Source: Phoronis australis (taxonomy: Eukaryota; Phoronida; Phoronidae). Taken from it: a stretch of DNA of 28,079 bases. Positions within the stretch are counted from its first letter, which is position 1, and every line of letters begins with the position of its first letter. The stretch covers positions 681,871 to 709,949 of the forward strand of contig NMRA01000172.1 of the NCBI GenBank assembly GCA_002633005.1. The letters are read 5' to 3'. Shown here piece after piece: positions 1-9,060 of this stretch. The translations under genes were made by a program, and so were the position numbers. The notes under the pieces are model-generated. The model did no database searches. It was not told the origin of the DNA and saw only the letters and a program-made list of their open reading frames with translations.

Positions 1-895
1 CAATTGTCAGTGCAATAAAAATACCTGAAAACGTTTTTCCAAAAATTTAATACTAAAAAAGATATATGGACCACTTGTACCTTTTTCCCTAAAAATATTA
101 TTTTGACGAAAAAGGGGTGTCGGGATTCTTACCATATTCTGTGCAAAAATGACATAATACCATGGGCTCAAAAGAAATTCGAAGTATTGGGATTTTCAGA
201 GAAGATGTGGAACTTCTATTACAAACTTCCACATGAATGTACGAATGACACAACCTTACTTTTCTTTCAGTTCCGCTTACTGCATAAAATTCTACCTACT
301 AACTACTTTTTAAATAAGATTAGATACCTGGACTCAAATGCTTGTACTTTTTGTAAATGCTTTCCCGAAACTCTAGAATATTTATTCTGTGAATGTGAAT
401 ATGTTAATTCTTTCTGGCACGGGGTACGTCTCTGGTTAACGACTGCAATGCAAGTAAATTTTGAAATAGACAAAACCACCATAATATTTGGTCTTCAAAA
501 TGAAAAGAATAGAATTTTGAATTGGTTTCTTTTACAAACTAAAATTTTATTTTTTAAAATGAAATATGCTAACGTCAAACCTAATTTAGGATGTCTTAAA
601 ATTTTTTTGAATGAGTGTTTTAATGTAGAAGTTAGTGCTTCGTTAAACACACGGAAATTTAATGATACAAAAAATGGGAAGATTGGAAATTTGTTTTTGA
701 AACATGAGGGGACACAGAGAGTTGACCAGATGCCAGAACAGAAATTTAAGTAGTAGTTTTTAACTTCGAAGTAACAATGAAATGCTTTCTCGTTATTTTT
801 TGCACAGTTCTGAACGTTGTTGTGTTGTGTTGTGTTGAGTATATTTGTATGTGTATCTGTCTTTTTTGTAATAAATGTATTAATTGTGAAAAAAA
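1..895 (+). mobile_element. 3' end of a Tx1/L1-like LINE retrotransposon
   Basis: The window opens inside the coding region of a LINE and runs to its 3' end. After the stop at 751-753 there is a short 3' UTR with a repeated tgttg motif (about 818-838). An AATAAA signal lies near 871, and a run of eight A at 888-895 looks like the A-tail. The left boundary lies outside the window. The right boundary is taken from the A-run, because the next base begins an unrelated recombinase reading frame. No target-site duplication can be tested, since the 5' end is not visible. The assignment to the Tx1/L1 side of LINEs rests on the layout of the C-terminal domain and is an inference. Confidence 0.7.
19..753 (+). 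pseudogene. LINE ORF2 C-terminal fragment (zf-RVT-like region)
   Basis: The frame is open from base 19 (an in-frame TAA sits at 16-18) to the TAG at 751-753, about 244 codons. There is no convincing initiator, as expected for the tail of a longer polyprotein. In family terms this is the region after the reverse transcriptase of L1/Tx1-type ORF2. Visible signposts are a GCRDSYHILC block, a FQFRLLHKILPTNYFLNKI block near the middle, and then a CTFC pair followed by an EYLFCEC-type segment and FW. The usual pattern there is CxxC...E-H-x-F..C; the histidine is replaced by tyrosine, which suggests decay of the zinc-binding site. The domain normally helps the ORF2 protein bind nucleic acid during target-primed reverse transcription. 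The upstream endonuclease and RT are not in the window. Confidence 0.72.
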
Positions 896-2293
896 ATGAG
901 TTTGAGTTTCAATCTTGGAATGTTCACTTTAAAATACGGGGATCTAGAAAGCCAGGAGTTGATTGAATTAGAAGAACAGGAGGTGCAACAGGAAAAGCAA
1001 AATGTGAAACTCAAAGAGATGGCAAGCAATGCAAAAGGTTTCATCAACCAAAAAAACATCAACACTGTCAAGAAAATTGTAAGTGCAACCTACCGATTTG
1101 CTGCTTGGCTAGTTGAACACAGAAAGTTGCTGGACATGTCCCAGAAAGAGCTAGACATCCTCGTAGCGGGCTTTCTAGTGGCATGGGCGAAGCCCGATGG
1201 GTCTTCATATGAGCCGGACACTCTAACATCTTTTCACGGGGTCATTGACTGACACCTGAAAGAAACTGGCAACCCAGTCACTATGGTAGACAACCCAACC
1301 ATATTCCAATTTTCCAAAGACGTGCTTTTGCTCGTCGGCGTGACCTGAAACAAAAAAGGAAATCGAAAAAAACTGGGCAGAATTACTGACAGATGACAAG
1401 GAAGAGCTGTTGTGGGGTACCGGTCAACTTGGGAAACATTCAGCACAAGCACTCATCAACACAGTATGGTTCTTACATACAAAACTGTTTGGTTTCCGGG
1501 GCTCAGTTGAAAGCCGCCAGCTACAGTGGGCTGACATACAGTTGCTTGACGACGAATCTGGACACTAATACCTAGAGTTCAACGAAAGGGAAACGAAAAC
1601 AAGGTTCGGCACTGGCAGCGACATAAAACCATTTAATCCAAAAGCATTTGCTCATCCGTCAGATCCGTCAAGGTGCCCTGTTGCAACTTACTAAGCCTTC
1701 CGATCACGAAGACCATCAAACACCCTCACCCCTGACTCACGTTTCTAGATGAACCACTTCAGAGCCCTCGACTCCGAAATATGGTACAAGAATCAATCCC
1801 TGGGCAAAAACACTATAGCTTTGTTCATGAAAAAATAGCACAAGGAGCAGGCCTCCAGGGGAAGAAAACCAACCACAGCGTGAGGCGAACCAGGTGCTCA
1901 AAACTCCTTCATACAGGCATACCACCTACCACAATCGTGCAGCTCAGGGGACACAAAAATGTTACAAGTTTGAACATCAATGCATCAGCATTCACGACAC
2001 AGCAGAGAACAATGTCCAACATTCTGCAAACTAAGGCCACATCATCTGCAAGTGCAAAAATCACGATCAACGCCAACAAAGCCAAAGGGCCACTAGCCAT
2101 GACAGCACCCGATACTATCGGCGACAGTGTTACACGAGCAGCAACAACGACCGACCCAGCAACACGTGAACCTATCCATGCTACACAATCCGTAGAATTG
2201 CGACAACATACCTGCAACAACGCTACAACAGGCATATTCGCTTTTATCAACGGTGGCACTTTTAACATCTTCGTGAAAACAGACGACGTGTAG
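896..2293 (+). pseudogene. Crypton-type tyrosine recombinase, broken
   Basis: This is a degraded DUF3504/KIAA1958-like tyrosine recombinase of the Crypton class, which moves DNA by cut and rejoin through a tyrosine nucleophile. In order: a charged leader; a core-binding-like part with GSSYEPDTLTSFHGVI (about codons 102-117); a KEELLWGTGQLGKH block near 1400-1437; FGFRG at about 1490 carrying the first catalytic Arg; KTNHSVRR near 1870 (the H-x-x-R box); and LRGHKN near 1945 (the second His). A Gly-Gly-Thr-Phe-Asn-Ile motif near the C-terminus is typical of these proteins. The reading moves from frame 2 (896-1330) through frame 1 (about 1331-1375) to frame 3 (about 1376-1830), and back to frame 2 at an A-run near 1830. 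Extra stops lie at 1250, in the taa at about 1568, and at 1746. The expected Tyr after LRGHKN is not seen. It is clearly inactive. Confidence 0.82.
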
Positions 2294-2483
2294 GCTACGC
2301 GCACCGGTGAATGACTTAGTTTCATGAAGGAATGCAGCTACCCGATGAGGATTTTACAATGTTATAAATATTCTTATTTATTTATTTTCGAAATATGTTA
2401 AAAGTTCAATGCACAATAAGTGTCGTTTTCACACTTTTTATTAATTTCAAGTAATAAACCGTTACATTTAATATGGGCAACAC

Positions 2484-2514
2484 GTAGCCCCTCGGTTGGC
2501 CGGTTAGGGGCTAC
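2484..2514. repeat. Perfect 9-bp-arm hairpin
   Basis: GTAGCCCCT at 2484-2492 is followed by a 13-base GC-rich loop and then its exact reverse complement AGGGGCTAC at 2506-2514. It lies about 190 bases after the end of the Crypton reading frame. A role as an element end or processing signal is only a possibility. Confidence 0.5.
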
Positions 2515-2967
2515 AATATTTCCCATCGCTTTCTGTACGCATTTCATCCCATGTATTTTAAACGGGCGGTAGGTCAAATCCGGCCACCGATTTTGAGTTT
2601 TCACGTCGTCATTCCACACTTAAAACTATCACTTAAAAAAGCGCGTACTTTCTTCAGTGGTCCTTTCTACTTCTATACATATATTCGATGAAGCTTAGTT
2701 GTGAGAATTAAGGTGACTTTAGCGAAGAATTCCAACTCCACTTTTTTAGTTCTGTTAACGTTTTCACCACGCGCGCGATAAGCACAAAGTGTGTCAACTG
2801 AGTCACGTGAGTTAGGCAAAGGCTAGCGGGAGACTGAGCGAAGCGCGTGATGCTAGCGCATGACACTTCCAAAGTAGCATGAGAAGGTATCAGGTGAAAT
2901 TTGTAAGATTTGTGTTCCTTGGACTTTTTATTCGTCAGCATGCATTTTTTCAAGTAACTTCCTCAAA

Positions 2968-2980
2968 ATGGCACCCGGTA
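2968..2980 (+). other. Possible orphan first exon: ATG followed by a splice-donor-like GTAAGA
   Basis: An ATG in good start context (CCTCAAAATGGCACCCG) is followed within 12 bases by GTAAGAAA, which matches an animal splice donor. Read without splicing it gives only 22 codons ending at 3036. Upstream, 2770-2870 is locally richer in CpG and has a CACGTG E-box near 2812. No downstream exon was identified, so this is a weak candidate. Confidence 0.15.
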
Positions 2981-3769
2981 AGAAAAACTCGAGCAAACCA
3001 CGACAGATTTTTATCGATTTGTTCAAGTTATCTTGACTGAATCGTCTCCAGACTTACGATACGAGTTCTTTATGACTCCATGTGCATATATGCATGTTTC
3101 ATTTGATTTTATTTCCTGTATTTTGAAATTCATAACTGTTTGTGGGGATGTACTATCGCCCATGTATGCCCGCGTGATCCAGGGCGACGTAATTGCCTAC
3201 GTGTTGCCTAACACAACCAATGCCAATATACCCAACTTGCGAAGTGATTACACTTTGCCTTGGTAGTTCTCCCCCCCCCCCTTGCATTGATGCTCACTGA
3301 CACAAGCACAACCTCAGAAGACAGAAATATCATAAACTACTAGCCTTTTACGAAAAACTGACTGGCCCGAGCAACCAAATCCACCAGTCAAGTACCGTAT
3401 CCCGGAAGTGAATGACTCTAAACATACACGTCACTTAGCGCTGAATAATCCCAGGTTGTGGCAGACGACAAAGTATATGTATGAAGGTGGCGCAATTAGA
3501 ATCATAAATACATGTATTTTGAACACAAGAGAGCGTTTATTGCTAATTCTTCAAGGGCTTTAAGGATCCCGCATGGACCTCCAGCAGTATATTACGCGTT
3601 GGAATAATAAGATTAGATAATCCACACACAGATTACAGACACAGTCCATGTCAGTTTGCGACAGCGTGAGTTGCTGACAATAACAACTGAACTTACCGCA
3701 ACACCTTCGTTTGATATATTGTATTTAATGGCTAGACACAGCCAAGCAGGTTCGACATATGCAGGACGA

Positions 3770-4013
3770 TGTAATTGCCTACATTTAATACTGTTTTCTT
3801 TTACTATAGCAACTTAACGCGCACGTAGATACGCAACAGGTTGTGAGTCGCCGCGTAAACAGTCTGGGTGAAGTATTTATAAATTGCCGAAAGAAAACAA
3901 AAGAAACTAACGAATTACATTCGTATGGGATAAATACAAAATGTACCTCGGTCGCTACGCGGAAAAATGTCTCGTGGGATATTATTTCATGTACGTCACT
4001 CGAGGTACGTTTT
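3770..4013 (+). repeat. Dispersed palindromic repeat, copy 1 (one arm partly deleted)
   Basis: This segment matches the reverse complement of 22544-22820 over its length. Shared blocks include cttaacgcgca versus cctaacgcgca, the aacagtc...gtgaagtattt block, tgccgaa, atgggataaatacaaaa, gtacctcg, tacgcggaa, atgtctcgtgggatatta and cgaggtacgtttt. In the other copy the last 124 bases form a palindrome. Here the inner part of the left arm is missing, so it runs from gtacctcggtcg straight to the centre-proximal tacgcggaa. The element encodes no protein. Such a layout fits a non-autonomous foldback or MITE-like family. Confidence 0.65.
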
Positions 4014-4315
4014 CAGTATACATGTATATGTATATGTTTCATTGAAAAGTAAGCTGTTCTTGGCCTTAGATAGTTTGTTTATCAAACATTCGCATTATCT
4101 ACATAAAAATCTTTCGTGAGATGACATTTGAAATAGTAGATCACGGTGTGTGAGTGGCATCACAAACACAAACGCATGAGTATATATAAAATAAAACACC
4201 GTAAAAATACATAGTAAAACAGTTGCTGTACTTCGACTAGACTTCAGTCATCCATGCAAATCACTTTAAAATTATAAACGCTATCGTGTATGATACATGT
4301 ACATGTAGTTGTATG
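4014..4315. other. No gene seen
   Basis: This is AT-rich sequence with frequent tacatgta-like words and no coding or structural signal that I can support. Confidence 0.5.
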
Positions 4316-4382
4316 TACATGGGTATAATGATTCGTTCTCTGGGCTACTTCTCTGCTGTACCATTGTTGTATTTTATTAAGA

Positions 4383-4481
<99 letters not shown>

Positions 4482-4576
4482 ATATATATGTATATACATG
4501 GATGTAATGACTCGTTCTCTGAGCTACTTCTCTGCTGTACAATTATTGTATTTAATTGTCTTAGATGTTTGTGTTG
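4316..4576 (+). repeat. Tandemly duplicated 70-bp flanks around the TG microsatellite
   Basis: The sequence at 4316-4390 (tacatgg, taatgattcgttctctg, gctacttctctgctgta, attgttgtatt, agatgtttgtg) recurs with few changes at 4495-4576. The offset is about 179 bases. The TG array sits between the two copies and each copy ends in tttgtgtg/tttgtgttg. The simplest reading is a two-unit tandem duplication in which the TG tract at the end of the first unit expanded while the second kept only a few repeats. Confidence 0.75.
4387..4480 (+). repeat. (TG)47 microsatellite
   Basis: There are 94 bases of uninterrupted TG dinucleotide, read as CA on the other strand. Long open frames across it encode only alternating Cys-Val or His-Thr and are artefacts of the repeat. 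An uninterrupted tract of this length is expected to be polymorphic. Confidence 0.98.
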
Positions 4577-5099
4577 CAATAAAAATATTGGTAATGGCCA
4601 CTTTCAGGGATCTCTTTTAAGATATCCCCTGTAGTAAACAATAAAGTGTGGTAACCGCGAAATACGCATTTATGCTCGGAATATGTCCCGAAAATAATAG
4701 GTGCGTCTCAAGCTCCGTTTCTAGAGATACAAAGGAGACCGTGTATAGGCGATATAAGGTCATTTATTATGACTGATAAGGTACAGAAATATGAGGGTAC
4801 AAATAACATAAAGATAAAATAATAATCTCTGGAAAGATGGGCAATAAAAAGCGCCACGAGAGATGTTGAAGACAGCTCATGCCCATCCGCAGGGACGCAC
4901 CAAAAGAAAAGGGAGGAAAAAGGAGGTAATGTGTAGATTCGCATACTTACAGAGGTTGGCAGCCGGATACCCAACCCTAACTCCAGGGGCCAAGGCTGGA
5001 GGGTGAGGTACGTTTACCTAAGTGCTGCAACAGCTGCCGGGTGTGAACTCACCCTGGTGTCGTGGCGGTAACGAATGGAACTAGAGTAAAGCTAAAAAT
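4577..5099. other. Non-coding; includes a GC-rich block at 4960-5070
   Basis: No gene is recognised. The block at about 4950-5070 is richer in G and C than its surroundings and has several short self-complementary words (ggttgg...ccaacc, and ccgggtg...tcaccc). It lies downstream (minus strand) of the gag-like gene and could be part of the 3' end of that element, but no terminal repeat was found to prove it. Confidence 0.35.
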
Positions 5100-5640
5100 A
5101 CAAAATTAATACATGGAAGACTGAACAAAATAATGAGACAAAGTGGTACATTGGTAAATAGGAAAAATAAGATACACGGAGTGAAACGAAAGTAACATAA
5201 GTAAGATAAGGAAAGAGGTATATAAGGACCCCGTAAACGAACAACAGAAAGAAATGAAAATGTTACAGAGGCTATGCAGGGCTAAGCCCAAAACATAAGA
5301 GAAAGTACGTAAGAGATGAAAAAAACGAGCGGCTAACAGAAACTGAAGTACGCATATAAACAAAATAACAGTATTAAGTAACCGAGAAAAGAATCTAACC
5401 CTAAGTAAACTGGCGAAATAATACAAACTGACTAACAGGGACGGAGAGAAGTAATAAAATTTGGCTAACAGATGAATGAGAGAAGTGGATAAACTGAACA
5501 ATAACAGAGGCAGTAAGTCGAAATGAGTACAAACTAGGAACAACGTGAGGAAACTAAAAACACCCACGGAAAGTATTACAACAACAGAAAAGCTAAGAAG
5601 AAATACCCTAGATATAACCGGCAATACTAATGCCAGAGGG
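5100..5640 (-). other. Strongly purine-skewed tract, probable 3' part of the gag-only element
   Basis: For about 540 bases the plus strand is dominated by A and G, so the minus strand is pyrimidine-rich. The minus strand is open for 172 codons (5624-5106), but the predicted peptide is a monotonous Leu/Phe/Ser/Tyr mixture and looks like a by-product of base composition. It has no reverse transcriptase motifs. It directly follows the gag-like gene on the same strand, where an autonomous retroelement would carry its polymerase. This suggests that the element lost its pol region or is a gag-only derivative. Confidence 0.4.
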
Positions 5641-5816
5641 AGGGGATGGGGGAGGGATGGGAGTAGGCAGGTGATTGAGGAGAAAAAGGTGCAGGCAATA
5701 CTGACACCAAAGGGGTAGGAGCGAAGGGGCAGGCAATACTGAAAACGGTGAGGGAAGGGAGGTTGCAGGCAAGAATGGGCAAAACGGATGCGAGGAGAGG
5801 TAGGGGGATGGAAGAT

Positions 5817-6779
5817 TTAAATTCGTCTGCCCTTAACGGGATGACGAGGGGTAGAAGCAGACGTGGGGGGCTGCCTGCGACAAGACTTAGCCGGGTGTTT
5901 GCCATTGCAAGAGGAGCAGACATGGAGGTAGGGACACTGAGTGGGGGGCTTAGGGCAGGTGTGGGAGTTGTAGGACCAGCAGTAGCCGTGGGTGCGATGA
6001 GGAGAGGTGGTTTGGGGGGAGGGGGATTGGTGGGACCTGAGGGAGGTCTAAACCCATAGCTCCTGATTGATGGAGTGCCAAGGGATGTGGGAAGGGAACC
6101 GGGCGCGGAGTTTGCGGAACTGCTGGTCGTAGTACATGGCATGGTGAAAACCGAAGGTGGAGATGAAGGTAAGGATGGTGTGGGCGTATTTGCAAAGGTG
6201 GGGGGAGTGGTGGGGGTGGGCGGTGGTATAAAGGCTCATGTAAACGAGAAATGCCATGCACCAGTCGTGAGAGGATTGGAGGGATTTTGACTTCGGAGTC
6301 GAAGTAAGGCTCTGATGGCCCTCCTGTACGGTGAGAGACAACGTCGAGGAAGATGGATGTTGAGGGCGAAGTAGGGAATAAAAATCAACAAATTGATTCG
6401 AAAGAATCATGCCGCGGACCTTATCATCGACATTAAATCCTAACGGTAAAATGTCGGTACCTGAGACTGGGGGAATTGTGATGGGAGACGGCTAGTCGTT
6501 GGTCGGCGGATGGACGGTTGAAGGTAGAGGCAGAGGTGGAGGCTGCACAGTGATGACCGACGGAGCAGCAGGGAGGGGCGCTGAGACCGACGGCGGCACG
6601 GAGAGGAGAGATGGATCCTGGCGAAATTGCTGGATAACCGACGTGACTACGGTGGAAACGTCCGGCGCTGGTGCAGAAGGCGGAGTCGAGGACGTCGCAG
6701 ACGATGTAGAGGAGAGAGCGCGTGCCGGTGAAGGGCGAGAATACGGTGAGTTGGATTGACGAGCTGACTGGCTAGGCAT
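5817..6779 (-). pseudogene. Gag-like ORF1 of a DIRS-type retroelement, two in-frame TAG codons
   Basis: From an ATG at 6779-6777 the minus strand stays in one frame for 320 codons to TAA at 5819-5817, apart from TAG at codon 96 (6494-6492) and codon 244 (6050-6048). The N-terminus is rich in Pro, Ser and Ala. Then come NVDDKVRGMILSNQFVDFYS, a central helical region with WCMAFLVYMSLY, and YYDQQFRKLRARFP followed by PWHSINQELW. The C-terminal part is Cys-rich: GYCWSYN, CP, CPYLHVCSSC and HPAKSC. This order resembles ORF1 proteins that precede RT and tyrosine recombinase in DIRS-like elements, where they act as nucleocapsid-type RNA-binding proteins. An alternative ATG at 6965 adds a less typical leader. 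No frameshift is present, unlike neighbouring relics. No pol is found downstream. Family assignment is by motif layout only. Confidence 0.6.
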
Positions 6780-6965
6780 CTGAAAAAGAAAAACGGAGCA
6801 GCAGAGAGACTGATGCAAAAAGGGGAACGACCGCCCCGGAAAGGGGTGGCCGAACCCTAGAGGTGGAACAAAAATCAAGGTAAACGTGGGAGGTATAAGG
6901 GAGAAAGATGGCTGGGAAGGAATGGACCAGTCCGAAATATGGGGGTATGAGAGGGACGAGTCCAT

Positions 6966-7696
6966 ATTCTCACATAAATATATTTAACGAGTGAAATGTC
7001 ATTTCTCAGCTATAGCAAAATATTACACTTTTTTCACATTTTCATGAAAAGATAAGATTTGCAAAGACACTTGAACACGCATATGTCGCTGAATGTGTTT
7101 GTATAGAAAGTATAAAGTGTGTGTATGTAAATTGTATGTAAGTATAACGATAAGTTACACGTATGTTGAAATATGGGTAGTGATTATGTAGAGGCATGAC
7201 CATATTCAAACATACGTCATATAGCGTACTTATATTTATGCACGTATGTGTATGTTCTTTTCATAAATATCGGTATGTATCCATTAGTGTCATTTGGTGA
7301 AAATCATTGCGTATCAACGTTTAATAATTATTTTATGTACTGTCTTAAAATAAAACAATTAAAAAACGACAATGACCGCGAACTTGCATGCATGCGTGGG
7401 AGTTGTCCTATACTATTACACTTTTTCGTTTTTCTGCAGATCAACACGTGCACAAATCCGCAGTGAGGCAAAATGAAAACACAGTTGGGTAACACTGTTA
7501 GAAAAAATAAACAAATACTGGTCTTTGAAATTCCGAAAACACTGTCAGTAAAGTGCTACAAGTGATTTTTGGTATTCTGAAATTTTATGATAAGAACTTA
7601 AAGTTTCAGTTGGATAATGAAATTCGAGCACTTGAATATGATTTGTCAGCCTATACACAGGGCAGCCGCTTGAAACTCGGGTTCCATCCCCAAAGG
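6966..7696. other. No gene seen
   Basis: This AT-rich stretch lies upstream (minus strand) of the gag-like gene. It has many tacgt/atgt words and no recognisable coding, RNA or terminal repeat signal. The 5' boundary of the gag element should lie somewhere near 6970-7000 but is not marked by a visible repeat. Confidence 0.45.
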
Positions 7697-8000
7697 CAGT
7701 ATACCAAGGACCCCGTAATCCCATCCTTTGAAAATGTGCCCCTTCTATCCATGATCCTACTAAAATGAATAGCTCCCCAAAGAGGGCCATAATGAAGTGG
7801 ATCTTGGTCCTGGGCCTCATTCTCACTCTCGTTAGTAGACTAACTTGCAACAGCCCCTAAAGCAGTATACCAAGGACCCCGGAACCTCATCCTTTGAAAG
7901 TGTGCCCCTTATACATGCGTGACCCTACTAAAATGAGCGGCTTTCCAAAGAGGACCGTGTGAATCTTGGCCCTCACTCTCAATCTCGTAAATAGACGGTT
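7697..8000 (+). repeat. Two-copy tandem repeat, 166-bp period
   Basis: CAGTATACCAAGGACCCCG at 7697 recurs at 7863. The match continues through catcctttgaaa-tgtgcccctt, ccctactaaaatga, ccaaagagg, atcttgg and ctcactctc to rtagac at about 8000. Short indels separate the copies. Open frames crossing it have no recognisable product. Confidence 0.85.
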
Positions 8001-8979
8001 TCCTACGCCCACATTTCAGGATTTCGCAGGCAGCGGTAATCTACTGTATATAAATATAAATGGACCCATCATGAGGGATAGTTTTGTTTTTATATAGGTG
8101 GATCCATCTTGGTATGTTTGCCTCTACTGTCTTTGGTGTACCCAGTTACAAACAAAGACTTGGCTGATCAACATATACTGACAAGTGTGCTCATCAATTA
8201 TGATAGTTTACACAGAAACACATATATCCGTTAAAGATAGGTTAAAGATGGACAATATCAATCAAAGTTTTGCAGTTTCTGGTACTAATAACCGCAATGA
8301 TAACGAAGTCAGAAACAATTTTGAATTTGCTTCTGATTCAAAGCACTTCACTTAATCACCGTTCCCGATTTACTTTGCACGTATGGTGCTTGCGTACATG
8401 TATATGACTGGATCGCGCAGACGATTAGAGGAGGTTTGATGTTATTCATCGGCACTGGATGACCAGGGATTCTAGAAGTAAAAGTCTATACCTAGCTAAG
8501 CTATATATCAGCGAGAGAGATCTTAAAAACTAGCGCAGTGTGAATGCCTTAAAAATCGACCAGGAAAACAAAACAGTGGCAAAAAAGGTTCATCAGTTAT
8601 ACGCTAGCATTATACCATAAAGTTCAGGCAATTTCAAATTTCGAATTGAAAGTGATCGCCAATGATGTTGCTCATCCACTTTGATTGTGGATTGCTGGAA
8701 TGACATGCATGCTTTTCCAATCTTTTGCGTTCAGTGCACGTCGAAGGTAAGTTCATTACAGGCAGTTCTCCGTCGTTGCTAAAAAAACATACATTTAACT
8801 ACCGTGTTTTCTTGCACTGAGAAATCTCCAACGAGCATGTTCAGGGAAAAGTAGGTCTAGAACTAATAAGACTTTGGTCAATGGACAAAGTATTTTCTAG
8901 TCAATCATTTTAAATGGTGCACCGCCACGTAGACTTCATATGAGAAACGAACTTGATGGAAAGACTTCTAAGGTTGGAC
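8001..8979. other. No gene seen
   Basis: A 36-codon frame at about 8248-8355 is the only noticeable open stretch and has no recognisable content. No repeats or RNA signals stand out. Confidence 0.45.
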
Positions 8980-9060
8980 GTCACTACTCCGACGGTTCAC
9001 TACTCCAAACCTTCACTACTCCGACGGTTCACTACCTTCGATAGTTCACTACTTCGAATG
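8980..9060 (+). repeat. 16-bp minisatellite, about five copies
   Basis: The unit TTCACTACTCCGACGG or a close variant starts at about 8980, 8996, 9012, 9028 and 9045. Copies 1 and 3 are the closest to each other and the later ones drift (ctaccttcgatag, ctacttcgaatg). Confidence 0.85.

Larger units (their letters stand above)
2294..3769. other. No recognisable gene; small hairpin, poly-C run and a possible lone exon
   Basis: Nothing here resembles a known coding region in either strand. The stretch just after the Crypton frame is AT-rich with several TTATTTATT-like words and could be its old 3' flank. Items inside are listed separately: a 9-bp-arm hairpin at 2484-2514 and an ATG with a splice-donor-like sequence at 2968-2980. 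An uninterrupted run of 11 C lies at 3271-3281. A short phrase GTAATTGCCTAC recurs at about 3188 and 3770, which hints that part of this stretch is related to the repeat that starts there. Confidence 0.5.

Noticed and set aside
1781-2325. Minus-strand frame 2325-1909 as a separate gene
   Set aside because: It is antisense to the recombinase C-terminal region, whose plus-strand reading contains the conserved motifs.
2708-2953. Minus-strand 81-codon frame
   Set aside because: No motif; it overlaps a CpG-richer patch that better fits a possible promoter on the plus strand.
4244-4634. Several open frames of Cys-Val or His-Thr repeats around 4244-4634
   Set aside because: They are translations of the TG/CA microsatellite and its flanks; no coding gene is implied.
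5106-5624. 172-codon hydrophobic, membrane-protein-like frame on the minus strand
   Set aside because: The amino-acid content follows directly from the pyrimidine bias of the strand. There is no start context, motif or distinct membrane-segment spacing.
5950-6261. Pro/His-rich minus-strand frame 6261-5950 as a second protein
   Set aside because: It overlaps the gag-like gene in another frame and has only low-complexity content.
5748-6759. Plus-strand Gly/Arg-rich frames at 5748-6059, 6075-6290 and 6499-6759
   Set aside because: They are shadows of the Pro/Ser-rich gag-like gene on the minus strand; the Cys cluster and conserved blocks are only in the minus-strand frame.
7697-8000. CRISPR-like array
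   Set aside because: There are only two long units with drifting sequence and no short repeats with unique spacers; the DNA is eukaryotic.
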